The notes beneath the pieces were generated by a model. It made no database searches. It was not told the DNA's origin and worked only from the letters and a program-made list of their open reading frames with translations. DNA of 64,000 nt from Flavobacterium odoriferum (GTDB taxonomy: Bacteria; Bacteroidota; Bacteroidia; Flavobacteriales; Flavobacteriaceae): contig NZ_JAMKFA010000007.1 in NCBI RefSeq assembly GCF_025499515.1, forward strand, positions 206,069 to 270,068. The letters are read 5' to 3'. Every line of letters begins with the position of its first letter. Positions within the stretch are counted from its first letter, which is position 1. Shown one piece after another: positions 11,742-19,179 of this stretch. The position numbers were made by a program, and so were the translations under genes.

Positions 11742-12431
11742 TTATACTGCTTTAGGATCTAAAGCAATAGCAGGACTCATTGTACAAGATAAGTGAATAG
11801 ACTTAATATATGTACCTTTAGCTGCAGTTGGTTTTAATTTGATTAATGTTTGAACGATTTCGTGTGCATTGTCATAGATTTTATCAGCATCAAAAGATAC
11901 TCTACCTATTCCAGCATGAACGATACCAGTTTTATCAACTTTGAAATCGATTTTACCAGCTTTTACTTCTGCAACAGCTTTAGCAACATCCATAGTTACA
12001 GTTCCTGTTTTAGGGTTTGGCATTAAACCTCTTGGTCCTAAAACACGTCCTAATGGACCTAATTTACCCATAACAGCTGGCATAGTGATAATTACATCAA
12101 TATCAGTCCAACCATCTTTGATTTTTTGAAGGTAGTCATCTAAACCTACGTGGTCTGCACCAGCAGCTTTAGCTTCCGCTTCTTTATCTGGAGTAACAAG
12201 AGCTAAAACTCTTACATCTTTACCAGTTCCGTGAGGTAATGTTACAACCCCTCTTACCATTTGATTCGCTTTTCTAGGATCTACTCCTAATTTCACTGCG
12301 ATATCAACAGACTCGTCAAATTTTGCAGAAGCAACTTGTTTAATTAATGCAGAAGCATCTTTTAAACTGTATAGTTTATTCTTCTCAATTTTTGCTGCAG
12401 CCTCTTTTTGCTTTTTTGTCAATTTTGCCAT
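11742..12431 (-). CDS. rplA: 50S ribosomal protein L1
   Basis: 229 residues, standard length. It contains [54 protein letters not shown] and the C-terminal [18 protein letters not shown]1 binds 23S rRNA helices 76-78 at the E-site stalk and, in other bacteria, represses the L11-L1 operon by binding its mRNA. It is 19 bp downstream of rplK. Confidence 0.98.
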   Translation of the reverse strand: MAKLTKKQKEAAAKIEKNKLYSLKDASALIKQVASAKFDESVDIAVKLGVDPRKANQMVRGVVTLPHGTGKDVRVLALVTPDKEAEAKAAGADHVGLDDYLQKIKDGWTDIDVIITMPAVMGKLGPLGRVLGPRGLMPNPKTGTVTMDVAKAVAEVKAGKIDFKVDKTGIVHAGIGRVSFDADKIYDNAHEIVQTLIKLKPTAAKGTYIKSIHLSCTMSPAIALDPKAV

Positions 12432-12450
12432 TGTCTAATTCTTTTAACGA

Positions 12451-12888
12451 TTAAAAAGGAGCATTCCCTGTTACTGTTATACCCATAGATCTAGCTGTAC
12501 CTGCAATCATACTCATAGCTTTCTCTAATGTAAATGCATTTAGATCTGCCATTTTGTCTTCAGCAATAGCTTTAATTTGGTCCCAAGTAACACTTGCAAC
12601 TTTTTTACGATTTGGTTCACCAGAACCAGACTTTAGTTTTGCTGCCTCTAATAATTGAATTGCAGCAGGTGGCGTTTTAACAACGAAGTCAAAAGACTTG
12701 TCTTTATACACAGTAATTTGTACTGGTAAAACTTTGCCAGGTTTATCTTGTGTTCTAGCATTGAACTGCTTACAGAACTCCATGATGTTAACCCCAGCAG
12801 CCCCCAAAGCAGGTCCAACCGGTGGCGATGGATTCGCTGCACCTCCCTTAACTTGTAGTTTAACTACTTTACTAACTTCTTTTGCCAT
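12451..12888 (-). CDS. rplK: 50S ribosomal protein L11
   Basis: 145 residues. It shows [37 protein letters not shown] (the proline-rich N-terminal domain that binds the GTPase centre and thiopeptides), and the C-terminal rRNA-binding domain with [12 protein letters not shown]. It begins the rplKAJL series, 66 bp after nusG. Confidence 0.98.
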   Translation of the reverse strand: MAKEVSKVVKLQVKGGAANPSPPVGPALGAAGVNIMEFCKQFNARTQDKPGKVLPVQITVYKDKSFDFVVKTPPAAIQLLEAAKLKSGSGEPNRKKVASVTWDQIKAIAEDKMADLNAFTLEKAMSMIAGTARSMGITVTGNAPF

Positions 12889-12954
12889 TTTTAAAAAAAT
12901 TTAGCACATCTATCAATTGGAAGCGATTGATGTGATTTATATATGTAACGAAAA

Positions 12955-13506
12955 TTATACTTTTTCAACTTGCATGAAACTTAACTCTAAAGGTGTTTTT
13001 CTTCCGAAAATTTTCACCATTACTTCAAGTTTACGCTTTTCTTCATTTACTTTTTCGATAGTTCCATTGAAACCATTAAAAGGACCATCGATAACTTTTA
13101 CAGTTTCTCCAGTAGAATAAGGAATAGAAACACTATCTTCTTTAACTGATAATTCATCTACTTTTCCTAACATTCTGTTTACTTCAGATTGTCTTAATGG
13201 CACTGCATCTCCTCCTTTAGTTTCCCCAAGGAAACCAATAACTCCAGGAATTGATTTAATGATGTGAGGAATTTCTCCTGTTAAATTTGCTTCAATCATT
13301 ATATAACCAGGAAAATATACTTTTTCTTTGGCTATTTTTTTACCATCTTTAACTTGAACAACTTTTTCAGTAGGAACTAAAACTTGAGAAATATAATCTG
13401 CCATACCTAAACGAGCAGTTTCTGTTTCTATGTAAGCTTTAACCTTGTTTTCCTGACCGCTTACAGCTCTTACCACATACCATTTATTCACATTATTGTC
13501 AGCCAT
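12955..13506 (-). CDS. nusG: Transcription antitermination factor NusG
   Basis: 183 residues. An N-terminal NGN domain opens with WYVVRAVSGQENKVKAYIE and includes KVYFPGYIMIEANL; a C-terminal KOW domain has VKVIDGPFNGFNGTIEKVN. NusG binds the RNA polymerase clamp and links it to Rho or to ribosomal S10. The gene lies 9 bp after secE, the usual arrangement. Confidence 0.98.
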   Translation of the reverse strand: MADNNVNKWYVVRAVSGQENKVKAYIETETARLGMADYISQVLVPTEKVVQVKDGKKIAKEKVYFPGYIMIEANLTGEIPHIIKSIPGVIGFLGETKGGDAVPLRQSEVNRMLGKVDELSVKEDSVSIPYSTGETVKVIDGPFNGFNGTIEKVNEEKRKLEVMVKIFGRKTPLELSFMQVEKV

Positions 13507-13515
13507 CTCTTGGTA

Positions 13516-13710
13516 TTATTTTATAATGTTAAAAAAACCTTCAAGAGCTTTAACAAACAACTCATCTACACCCCAAGTCAATAGAGCGAAAACTACTGAA
13601 AAAACAGCTACAATAATTGTCAAACGTTGAACATCAGCCCAAATTGGCCATGTTACATTTGTTTTTAATTCTTGAAATGCTTCAGATATGTAATTAACTA
13701 CTTTTGTCAT
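13516..13710 (-). CDS. secE: Preprotein translocase subunit SecE
   Basis: 64 residues from the ATG at 13710. The open frame runs upstream to 13755, but that part lies inside tRNA-Trp and cannot be coding. One C-terminal transmembrane helix (LTIIVAVFSVVFALLTWGV, about residues 30-48) follows the amphipathic YISEAFQELKTNVTWP segment, the minimal single-span form of SecE. It forms the SecYEG channel in the inner membrane. Only 15 bp separate it from the tRNA-Trp gene. Confidence 0.96.
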   Translation of the reverse strand: MTKVVNYISEAFQELKTNVTWPIWADVQRLTIIVAVFSVVFALLTWGVDELFVKALEGFFNIIK

Positions 13711-13725
13711 CTTAATCTTTATTTG

Positions 13726-13797
13726 CACGGGCGGAGGGATTCGAACCCCCATCAATGGTTTTGGAGACCACTATACTAGCCCTTGTACTACGCCCGT
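13726..13797 (-). tRNA. tRNA-Trp (CCA anticodon)
   Basis: 72 nt on the minus strand; acceptor ACGGGCG/CGCCCGT with G discriminator, anticodon loop TCTCCAAAA, T arm GGGGGTTCGAATCCC. The 3' CCA is not encoded. It lies between the tuf terminator and secE. Confidence 0.97.
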
Positions 13798-13800
13798 TTG

Positions 13801-13830
13801 TTAAAAAACCAGCAGCGAACTGCTGGTTTT
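13801..13830 (-). terminator. Terminator after tuf
   Basis: Minus-strand AAAACCAGCAG-TTCG-CTGCTGGTTTTTT: an 11-bp stem closed by a TTCG tetraloop and six T, the most stable terminator in this block. It stands between tuf and tRNA-Trp/secE, so the downstream ribosomal and RNA polymerase genes depend on readthrough or on a promoter I could not recognise. Confidence 0.92.
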
Positions 13831-13849
13831 AATTATTATTGACTTATAA

Positions 13850-15037
13850 TTAGTCTAAAATTTCAGTAACCTGACCAGCACCTACTGTTCTACCACCCTC
13901 ACGGATAGCAAAACGTAAACCTACTGATAATGCAATAGGACTTAACAATGTAACATCAATAGTTAAGTTATCACCAGGCATAACCATCTCTACTCCAGCT
14001 GGTAAAGAAATAGTACCCGTTACGTCAGTTGTACGTACGTAGAACTGTGGACGGTAGTTATTGTGGAATGGAGTGTGACGTCCACCTTCTTCTTTTTTCA
14101 AGATATACACCTCAGCTTTGAAGTGAGCATGTGGTTTAACAGATCCTGGCTTAACGATAACCATTCCTCTTTTGATATCTTCTTTAGCGATACCTCTTAA
14201 TAATAAACCTACGTTATCTCCAGCTTCACCTCTATCAAGGATTTTACGGAACATCTCAACTCCTGTAATAGTAGAAGTTAATTTATCAGCTCCCATACCA
14301 ATAATCTCTACTGGATCACCTGTATTAGCAACTCCTGTTTCGATACGACCTGTAGCTACAGTTCCACGACCAGTAATTGTAAACACGTCTTCAACTGGCA
14401 TCAAGAAAGGCTTATCAACATCACGAGCTGGTAATTCAATCCAGTTGTCAACAGCTTCCATTAATTCCATAATAGTAGCAACCCATTTTGGATCACCATT
14501 CAATCCACCTAAAGCAGAACCTTGGATAACTGGACCATTATCACCATCATATTGATAGAAAGATAATAAATCTCTAATTTCCATTTCTACTAATTCTAAT
14601 AATTCAGCATCATCAACCATATCCACTTTGTTCATGAATACAACCATTCTAGGCACACCTACTTGACGACCTAAAAGGATGTGCTCTCTTGTTTGTGGCA
14701 TAGGACCATCTGTAGCAGCAACTACTAAGATAGCACCATCCATTTGAGCAGCACCTGTAACCATGTTCTTAACGTAATCCGCGTGACCTGGACAGTCAAC
14801 GTGAGCGTAGTGACGGTTAGCTGTAGAATATTCTACGTGAGATGTATTAATAGTAATACCTCTTTCTTTTTCTTCTGGAGCATTATCAATTTGATCAAAT
14901 GATTTTGCTTCTGATAAACCAGCATCAGCTAATACTTTAGTAATTGCAGCTGTTAACGTAGTTTTACCGTGGTCAACGTGTCCGATAGTTCCAATATTTA
15001 AATGGGGCTTCGAACGATCAAAGGTTTCTTTTGCCAT
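13850..15037 (-). CDS. tuf: Elongation factor Tu
   Basis: 395 residues. GTPase motifs G1 [10 protein letters not shown]2 region with [13 protein letters not shown]3 DCPGHADY, G4 NKVDMVD and G5 GSALGG are all present, followed by the two beta-barrel domains ([27 protein letters not shown] region [13 protein letters not shown]). It delivers aminoacyl-tRNA to the ribosome. It follows tRNA-Thr(GGT) by 58 bp, and no promoter is visible in the gap, so it is probably transcribed with the tRNAs from the promoter at 15465-15493. Confidence 0.99.
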   Translation of the reverse strand: MAKETFDRSKPHLNIGTIGHVDHGKTTLTAAITKVLADAGLSEAKSFDQIDNAPEEKERGITINTSHVEYSTANRHYAHVDCPGHADYVKNMVTGAAQMDGAILVVAATDGPMPQTREHILLGRQVGVPRMVVFMNKVDMVDDAELLELVEMEIRDLLSFYQYDGDNGPVIQGSALGGLNGDPKWVATIMELMEAVDNWIELPARDVDKPFLMPVEDVFTITGRGTVATGRIETGVANTGDPVEIIGMGADKLTSTITGVEMFRKILDRGEAGDNVGLLLRGIAKEDIKRGMVIVKPGSVKPHAHFKAEVYILKKEEGGRHTPFHNNYRPQFYVRTTDVTGTISLPAGVEMVMPGDNLTIDVTLLSPIALSVGLRFAIREGGRTVGAGQVTEILD

Positions 15038-15095
15038 GATTTAATAATTTAATCTTAGTTATATAATTAGTGTTCAAAAAATAAACTTTTTTAAG

Positions 15096-15167
15096 AGCCA
15101 ATGACGGGAATTGAACCCGTGACCTCTTCCTTACCAAGGAAGCACTCTACCCCTGAGCTACACCGGC
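15096..15167 (-). tRNA. tRNA-Thr (GGT anticodon)
   Basis: 72 nt; acceptor GCCGGTG/CATTGGC (two G-T wobbles), anticodon arm CTTCC-TTGGTAA-GGAAG, T arm CACGGGTTCAATTCCCGT. CCA is not encoded. Confidence 0.96.
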
Positions 15168-15176
15168 TTTTGTGTG

Positions 15177-15204
15177 TTCAGAAGTTAGCCATCAGAATTC
15201 AGAA
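15177..15204. repeat. Heptanucleotide array TTCAGAA, four units
   Basis: TTCAGAA-GTTAGCC-ATCAGAA-TTCAGAA in 7-bp register in the spacer between tRNA-Tyr and tRNA-Thr(GGT). Second unit diverged. Confidence 0.65.
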
Positions 15205-15238
15205 AAACCAAATTCTTCTTTCTAAATTCAAAATCTCG

Positions 15239-15320
15239 TGGGGAGAGCAGGATTCGAACCTGCGAAGACGTAGTCAGCGGATTTACAGTCCGCCCTCGTT
15301 GGCCGCTTGAGTATCTCCCC
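15239..15320 (-). tRNA. tRNA-Tyr (GTA anticodon)
   Basis: 82 nt with a long class II variable arm; acceptor GGGGAGA/TCTCCCC with A discriminator, anticodon loop CTGTAAA, T arm GCAGGTTCGAATCCTGC. CCA is not encoded. Confidence 0.97.
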
Positions 15321-15352
15321 AAACCTTTCATATTCAGTTACTTAAAACCTTG

Positions 15353-15426
15353 AGCCGATGGAGGGACTCGAACCCACGACCTGCTGATTACAAATCAGCT
15401 GCTCTAGCCAGCTGAGCTACACCGGC
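15353..15426 (-). tRNA. tRNA-Thr (TGT anticodon)
   Basis: 74 nt; acceptor GCCGGTG/CATCGGC, anticodon arm CTGAT-TTGTAAT-CAG (TGT), T arm GTGGGTTCGAGTCCC. It is the first gene of the tRNA-tuf unit, 39 nt downstream of a recognisable promoter. Confidence 0.96.
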
Positions 15427-15436
15427 AACTTAAATA

Positions 15437-15463
15437 TAAAAAGTCCGCTATTTCTAACGGACT
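15437..15463 (-). terminator. Hairpin with T tail after hpf, before the tRNAs
   Basis: Minus strand AGTCCGTTA-GAAA-TAGCGGACT (9-bp stem, one G-T wobble, GAAA loop) followed by TTTTTATATT. It is about 60 nt beyond the hpf stop and begins 2 nt downstream of the -7 box of the tRNA operon promoter, so the two elements overlap. Confidence 0.8.
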
Positions 15464-15464
15464 G

Positions 15465-15493
15465 CAAATGTATAGAATTTATTTTTGAATCAA
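15465..15493 (-). promoter_or_regulatory. Promoter of the tRNA-tuf unit
   Basis: Bacteroidota-type promoter on the minus strand: -7 box TACATTTG (15465-15472) and -33 TTG (15491-15493), spaced 18 bp, matching the TTG-N(17-23)-TAnnTTTG consensus known for Flavobacterium. Confidence 0.75.
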
Positions 15494-15521
15494 AACATTT
15501 TTTATCTTTTTTTTTAGAATA

Positions 15522-15821
15522 TCAAATTGCTCTTAATTTTTCTTTTCGTTTTACAATTACTCGCTCTAAAGAATCTACCGCTAAATCAACTCCTTCTTCA
15601 AATGATTTTGCTGTTTTCTTAACCACAAAATCATCACCAGGTACATTAATTTTTATTTCTACTGTTTTATTTTCTTTATCACTTGTGTTTTCTAATCTTA
15701 AAAAAACATCAGACGAAATGATCTTGTCATAATATTTTTCTAATTTATCCAACTTTTCTTGAACAAAATCGACTAGTTTTCTGTCTACATTAAAATTTAC
15801 TGCTTGCAAATTAACTTTCAT
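15522..15821 (-). CDS. hpf: Ribosome hibernation factor, HPF/RaiA family (short form)
   Basis: 99 residues, so the short form without the C-terminal dimerisation domain. VNLQAVNFNVDRKLVDFVQEKLDKLEKYYDKI, then a strand with VFLRLEN, VEIKINVPGDDFVVKKTAKSFEEGVDLAVDSLERVIVKRKEK: the beta-alpha-beta-beta-beta-alpha fold of HPF/YfiA. It binds the 30S A/P-site channel during slow growth. Placed 34 bp after xerC and probably cotranscribed with it. Confidence 0.93.
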   Translation of the reverse strand: MKVNLQAVNFNVDRKLVDFVQEKLDKLEKYYDKIISSDVFLRLENTSDKENKTVEIKINVPGDDFVVKKTAKSFEEGVDLAVDSLERVIVKRKEKLRAI

Positions 15822-15855
15822 ATCTTAACGATTAATAGGTTATACAATTGAGCTA

Positions 15856-16749
15856 TTATTTATTCCTAGGATGTGCTTCTTGATATACTTTTTTTAACTC
15901 AGCCAAACTGCTGTGTGTGTAAATTTGGGTGGAAGACAAACTAGCATGTCCTAATAACTCTTTTACTGAATTTAAATCGGCTCCATTATTAAGCAAATGC
16001 GTTGCAAATGAATGCCTAAGAACGTGTGGACTTTTTTTTGTTTTTTGCGACACAGTACTAAAGTACTCATTTATTAAACGATAAACAAACGATTCACTGA
16101 CTTTATTTCCATTTTTAGACAAAATTAACATCTCTTTTTGGTTAACACGCTCTAAATGATTTCGTTCGTATTTGTATGCTTCAATCAGCTCAATGGTACA
16201 ATTTAGCAACGGAATTATTCGCTCTTTGTTTCGTTTACCAATAACTTTTATGGTTTTTTGAGCCGTGTCCACATTATTCATAGCAAGGTTTATCATTTCT
16301 GCTCTACGTATTCCGGTAGTGTAGAATAGCTCAATAATTAATTGGTTTCTGATTCCTTCAAAATCGTTAGAATAAGAATTAAATTCAAAAACATCTTGGA
16401 GTTCTTTTTCTGAAAATGGAATTTGAACTTTTTTAGCAGTCTTTAATGATTTATGCTTTAACAATGGGTTAACCGAAATTTGCTTCGTTTTTAAAAGAAA
16501 TTTATAAAATGATTTTAAAGAAGAAACTTTTCGATTTACAGAAGTGGCTGAAATATTATTTTCTATCAGAACAACAATCCAACTTCTTATTTGAGAATAA
16601 CTCACTTCTTCTAAAATTATATTGTCATGAAAATCATTTAAATAGATTTGAAAAGCTTGAACATCTGAAACATATGCTTGTACAGTTAAAGGAGAATAAT
16701 TTTTCTCTTTAACCAGATAATCTTGATAAGGTTGAATGTTTGATGTCAT
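15856..16749 (-). CDS. xerC: Tyrosine recombinase XerC/XerD type
   Basis: 297 residues. N-terminal core-binding SAM-like domain (about 5-90; NYSPLTVQAYVSDVQAF) and the C-terminal catalytic domain. All catalytic residues are visible: R148 (TTGIRRAEM), K172 (IGKRNKERIIP), H242 and R245 (HVLRHSFATHLL), H268 (LLGHASLSST) and nucleophile Y277 (QIYTHSS). It resolves chromosome dimers at dif. I could not find a dif-like site in this window. It is followed closely by hpf and preceded by rpsU; its ATG abuts the T tract of the rpsU terminator, leaving almost no separate leader. Confidence 0.93.
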   Translation of the reverse strand: MTSNIQPYQDYLVKEKNYSPLTVQAYVSDVQAFQIYLNDFHDNIILEEVSYSQIRSWIVVLIENNISATSVNRKVSSLKSFYKFLLKTKQISVNPLLKHKSLKTAKKVQIPFSEKELQDVFEFNSYSNDFEGIRNQLIIELFYTTGIRRAEMINLAMNNVDTAQKTIKVIGKRNKERIIPLLNCTIELIEAYKYERNHLERVNQKEMLILSKNGNKVSESFVYRLINEYFSTVSQKTKKSPHVLRHSFATHLLNNGADLNSVKELLGHASLSSTQIYTHSSLAELKKVYQEAHPRNK

Positions 16750-16750
16750 A

Positions 16751-16794
16751 AAAAAACCGCTAAAAACAAAGTTACACTTTATTATTTAGCGGTT
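16751..16794 (-). terminator. Terminator after rpsU, ending at the xerC start codon
   Basis: Minus strand AACCGCTAAA / TTTAGCGGTT 10-bp stem, with an inner AAAGT/ACTTT pairing, then seven T running straight into the xerC ATG (16747-16749). The loop carries TAACTTTG (16767-16774), which fits the -7 consensus, but no TTG lies at the right distance. Confidence 0.85.
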
Positions 16795-16817
16795 GATATA
16801 GTTATTCAAAAAAGATA

Positions 16818-17012
16818 CTAACTTTCTAAGTTGTCTCTCATGTTTTGAATGTAAGCTGCTTTTTGAATTTTAGCTCTGTTTGTTACAGATGGCTTAATGA
16901 AAGCTTGACGTGCACGTAACTGACGAACAGTTCCTGTTTTATCAAATTTTCTTTTATAGCGCTTTAATGCTCTATCGATATTTTCTCCGTCTTTAATTGG
17001 TATAATTAACAT
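16818..17012 (-). CDS. rpsU: 30S ribosomal protein S21
   Basis: 64 residues from the ATG at 17012, fixed by a perfect Shine-Dalgarno 8 nt upstream; the longer frame to 17033 would start inside that site. MLIIPIKDGENIDRALKRYKRKFDKTG then a basic C-terminus (VRQLRARQAFIKPSVTNRAK) is typical bS21. In Flavobacterium ribosomes bS21, with bS18 and bS6, holds the 16S rRNA 3' tail so that most mRNAs do not use Shine-Dalgarno pairing. It has its own promoter (17042-17070) and terminator, so it is a single-gene unit. Confidence 0.97.
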   Translation of the reverse strand: MLIIPIKDGENIDRALKRYKRKFDKTGTVRQLRARQAFIKPSVTNRAKIQKAAYIQNMRDNLES

Positions 17013-17020
17013 AATATTGA

Positions 17021-17030
17021 CACCTCCTCT
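17021..17030 (-). promoter_or_regulatory. Unusual strong Shine-Dalgarno of rpsU
   Basis: Minus strand AGAGGAGGTG; AGGAGGTG is complementary to the conserved 16S 3' end (CACCUCCU). Spacing to ATG is 8 nt. Almost every other start in this window has only an A-rich leader, so this site stands out. Confidence 0.93.
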
Positions 17031-17041
17031 CATTAAGGGTG

Positions 17042-17070
17042 CAAACTTATAAAAAAATTATGAATTACAA
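17042..17070 (-). promoter_or_regulatory. rpsU promoter
   Basis: Minus-strand -7 TAAGTTTG (17042-17049) and -33 TTG (17068-17070), spacing 18 bp. The -33 region lies inside a heptanucleotide array (17056-17090). The predicted transcript would have a leader of about 25 nt containing the Shine-Dalgarno. Confidence 0.75.
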
Positions 17071-17090
17071 ATTATAAATTATGAATTATT
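17056..17090. repeat. Heptanucleotide array AATTAYR, five units
   Basis: AATTATG-AATTACA-AATTATA-AATTATG-AATTATT in perfect 7-bp register. It spans the rpsU -33 box and the last codons of the acyl-CoA dehydrogenase gene's stop region. Confidence 0.85.
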
Positions 17091-18255
17091 TAACCGCTGG
17101 TTTATAATTTTGTTTATCGATAATCATTTTTGATAGAATTTCTTTTAAAATTTCTGAAGTTCCTCCGCCAATTGGTCCTAAACGACTATCTCTTAACAAA
17201 CGTGCTAAAGGATATTCTTCCATATAACCATAACCACCAAGCATTTGTAAACAACTATAAATAGTTTCGTCTGCAACTTTTGTTGATTTCAATTTTGCCA
17301 TTGTAGCTTCTTTAACTACATATTCTTTTTTGTCTAATCGAGCAACGGCTGCATAATTAAAAACTTTGCAATGTTCAACATCTGTTGCGTGTTCTACCAT
17401 AGTATGTCTTAGTGCTTGAAACTTGTTGATTGTACTTCCAAAAGCTTCACGTTGCGACATATATTCTATAGTATACTCAAGTGCATACTCCGCTCTAGCA
17501 TGTGCATTAATTGCCATGATTAAACGTTCAAAGGCAAAGTGCTGCATAATATATGGAAAACCTTTTCCTGCTTCTCCCATTAGATTATCTTCAGAAATTT
17601 CTACATTGTCAAATGCAATTTCAGCCGTATCAGAAGCCCTCCAACCTAATTTATCTAATTTTGTTGCCGAAATTCCTTTTAGATTTGTATCTACTAAGAA
17701 TATACTAATTCCTTTATTACCAAGCTCAGGACTTGTTTTTGCCGCCACAACATAATAATCCGCATAAACTCCATTAGTAATAAATGTTTTTGATCCGTTA
17801 ATTATGTATTTATCTCCATTTTTAACAGCAGTAGTTCGCATACCAGCAACATCACTACCTCCAAAAGGTTCAGTTACACACAAAGCACCTATTTTTTCAC
17901 CAGCAATACTTGGTACTAAATAATCTTGTTTAATACGCTCACTACCTTCAGCATTTAAATGTGTCATTGCTAAATAAGCATGAGCCCACATAGCAGCTGC
18001 AAATCCGGAAGATTTAATTTTTTGAAGTTCTTCTAAAAAAACAACTGTATAAAACAAATCTAAATTCATTCCACCATAAGCTTCAGGATAGTTGATTCCG
18101 AAGAAACCCATTTCGCCAAATTTTTTCCATATAAAACGTTCAATTGTTCCCGTTTTTTCCCATTTTTCAATGTGAGGCACAACTTCTTTATGTAAAAAAT
18201 CTCGTAAACTGGCTCTAAATAATTGGTGTTCTTCTGTGAAGTATATTGAATTCAT
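17086..18255 (-). CDS. Acyl-CoA dehydrogenase, long-chain type active site
   Basis: 389 residues, normal length. FAD-dependent alpha,beta-dehydrogenation of acyl-CoA in fatty acid or branched-chain amino acid breakdown. Visible: ALCVTEPFGGSDVAGMRTTA and INGSKTFITNG (FAD/substrate binding), QAFGSTINKFQALRH-type helix (REAFGSTINKFQALRH), LGGYGYMEEYPLARLLRD. In the usual base position the protein has IGGGTSEI, that is glycine instead of glutamate. A glutamate (E243, FAFERLIMA) lies where LCAD and isovaleryl-CoA dehydrogenases keep their base, so I infer that subgroup. It follows the helix-hairpin-helix gene by 34 bp in the same direction. Confidence 0.93.
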   Translation of the reverse strand: MNSIYFTEEHQLFRASLRDFLHKEVVPHIEKWEKTGTIERFIWKKFGEMGFFGINYPEAYGGMNLDLFYTVVFLEELQKIKSSGFAAAMWAHAYLAMTHLNAEGSERIKQDYLVPSIAGEKIGALCVTEPFGGSDVAGMRTTAVKNGDKYIINGSKTFITNGVYADYYVVAAKTSPELGNKGISIFLVDTNLKGISATKLDKLGWRASDTAEIAFDNVEISEDNLMGEAGKGFPYIMQHFAFERLIMAINAHARAEYALEYTIEYMSQREAFGSTINKFQALRHTMVEHATDVEHCKVFNYAAVARLDKKEYVVKEATMAKLKSTKVADETIYSCLQMLGGYGYMEEYPLARLLRDSRLGPIGGGTSEILKEILSKMIIDKQNYKPAVK

Positions 18256-18289
18256 AAAGGTAAAATTGTTTGATTTTTATTGTATTTTT

Positions 18290-19168
18290 TTAGAATTCCA
18301 AATATAAGGCGATTATTTTTATTTTTTCGTTAGGCATTCCCTTAATTTTTGTTAAATCCGCAATATCTTTAATTCCGTTATTCATAGTTCTATACACTAC
18401 AATTTCTTTTGCAAGAGCATAATTGAAATACGGAAATTTTGCCAATTCTTTCATAGGCAAATCATTAATTGCTATTTTTTTAATTCCAAAAGTATTTTTT
18501 ACAAAGAATCGCTTTTGCAAATCATCAATTGCTTCTGGACTAATTCCCCACATAAACTGAAATTGTTCCATACTAACAAAACCGCCAAGCTTTTCTTTTT
18601 CGAATAGAATCTTATCAGCTAATTTTTCGCCAATCCCATAAACTGCAATTAAGTCTTCACGAGTTGCTATATTGATGTCTTTTTGAATAATTGCGACTTT
18701 TTCTTTGGGAAGAAACTTATGAAATTTCTCAGAGGTACTATTTGATTTGTTAGTAACCCAATCTGGGAATTTAAAATAGGGAGAAATCTTGTTTAATACT
18801 TCATCTGAAACTTTGGTAACTTTTTGAAAATCTTCTGGAGAGTTAACGTATTTATTTTGATTTCGAAATTGATGCAAACGGTCAATTTCTGCGACAGATA
18901 ATCCTAATTTATATCCTTTGTAGTCGGTTATAAAATTTGGGTTAAACGGATAAATTGTATCATTTTTAGTAACGAATTTTCGTTTTAAGCTATCAATTTC
19001 ATTTTGAACTAACAACCATTCTTTATCTTCTTTGATTTCTTTTTTCTGAAATAAATTTTCGGATAGAAAAAAATAAGACAATTGTCCAAAAAAAATGAGT
19101 AGTAATAACAAGAAAATCCCACTTCGGTGTTCTCTTGAAAACATGAAGTAGGATTTTATTTTATTCAT
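18290..19168 (-). CDS. Helix-hairpin-helix (ComEA-like) membrane-anchored protein
   Basis: 292 residues. It has a short N-terminus, one transmembrane segment (about 16-34, GIFLLLLLIFFGQLSYFFL), then an extracytoplasmic part with three HhH-type repeats: FNPNFITDYKGYKLGLSVAEIDRL..., INIATREDLIAVYGIGEKLADKILFEKEKLGGF at about 165-197 (canonical ComEA motif), and INDLPMKELAKFPYFNYALAKEIVVYR near the end. ComEA domains bind DNA during uptake, but in Flavobacteriia this protein is a conserved household gene whose role is unproven. It sits 11 bp downstream of the MetS-like gene. Confidence 0.85.
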   Translation of the reverse strand: MNKIKSYFMFSREHRSGIFLLLLLIFFGQLSYFFLSENLFQKKEIKEDKEWLLVQNEIDSLKRKFVTKNDTIYPFNPNFITDYKGYKLGLSVAEIDRLHQFRNQNKYVNSPEDFQKVTKVSDEVLNKISPYFKFPDWVTNKSNSTSEKFHKFLPKEKVAIIQKDINIATREDLIAVYGIGEKLADKILFEKEKLGGFVSMEQFQFMWGISPEAIDDLQKRFFVKNTFGIKKIAINDLPMKELAKFPYFNYALAKEIVVYRTMNNGIKDIADLTKIKGMPNEKIKIIALYLEF

Positions 19169-19179
19169 TTTATTTTTAT

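Noticed and set aside
13711..13755. 15-codon N-terminal extension of secE
   Set aside because: It lies in the tRNA-Trp gene; MTKVVNY at 13710 is the normal SecE start.
15101..15310. Plus-strand frame of 69 codons across two tRNA genes
   Set aside because: It is the complement of tRNA-Thr and tRNA-Tyr; such GxxxSNLRRR-type frames are a well-known artefact.
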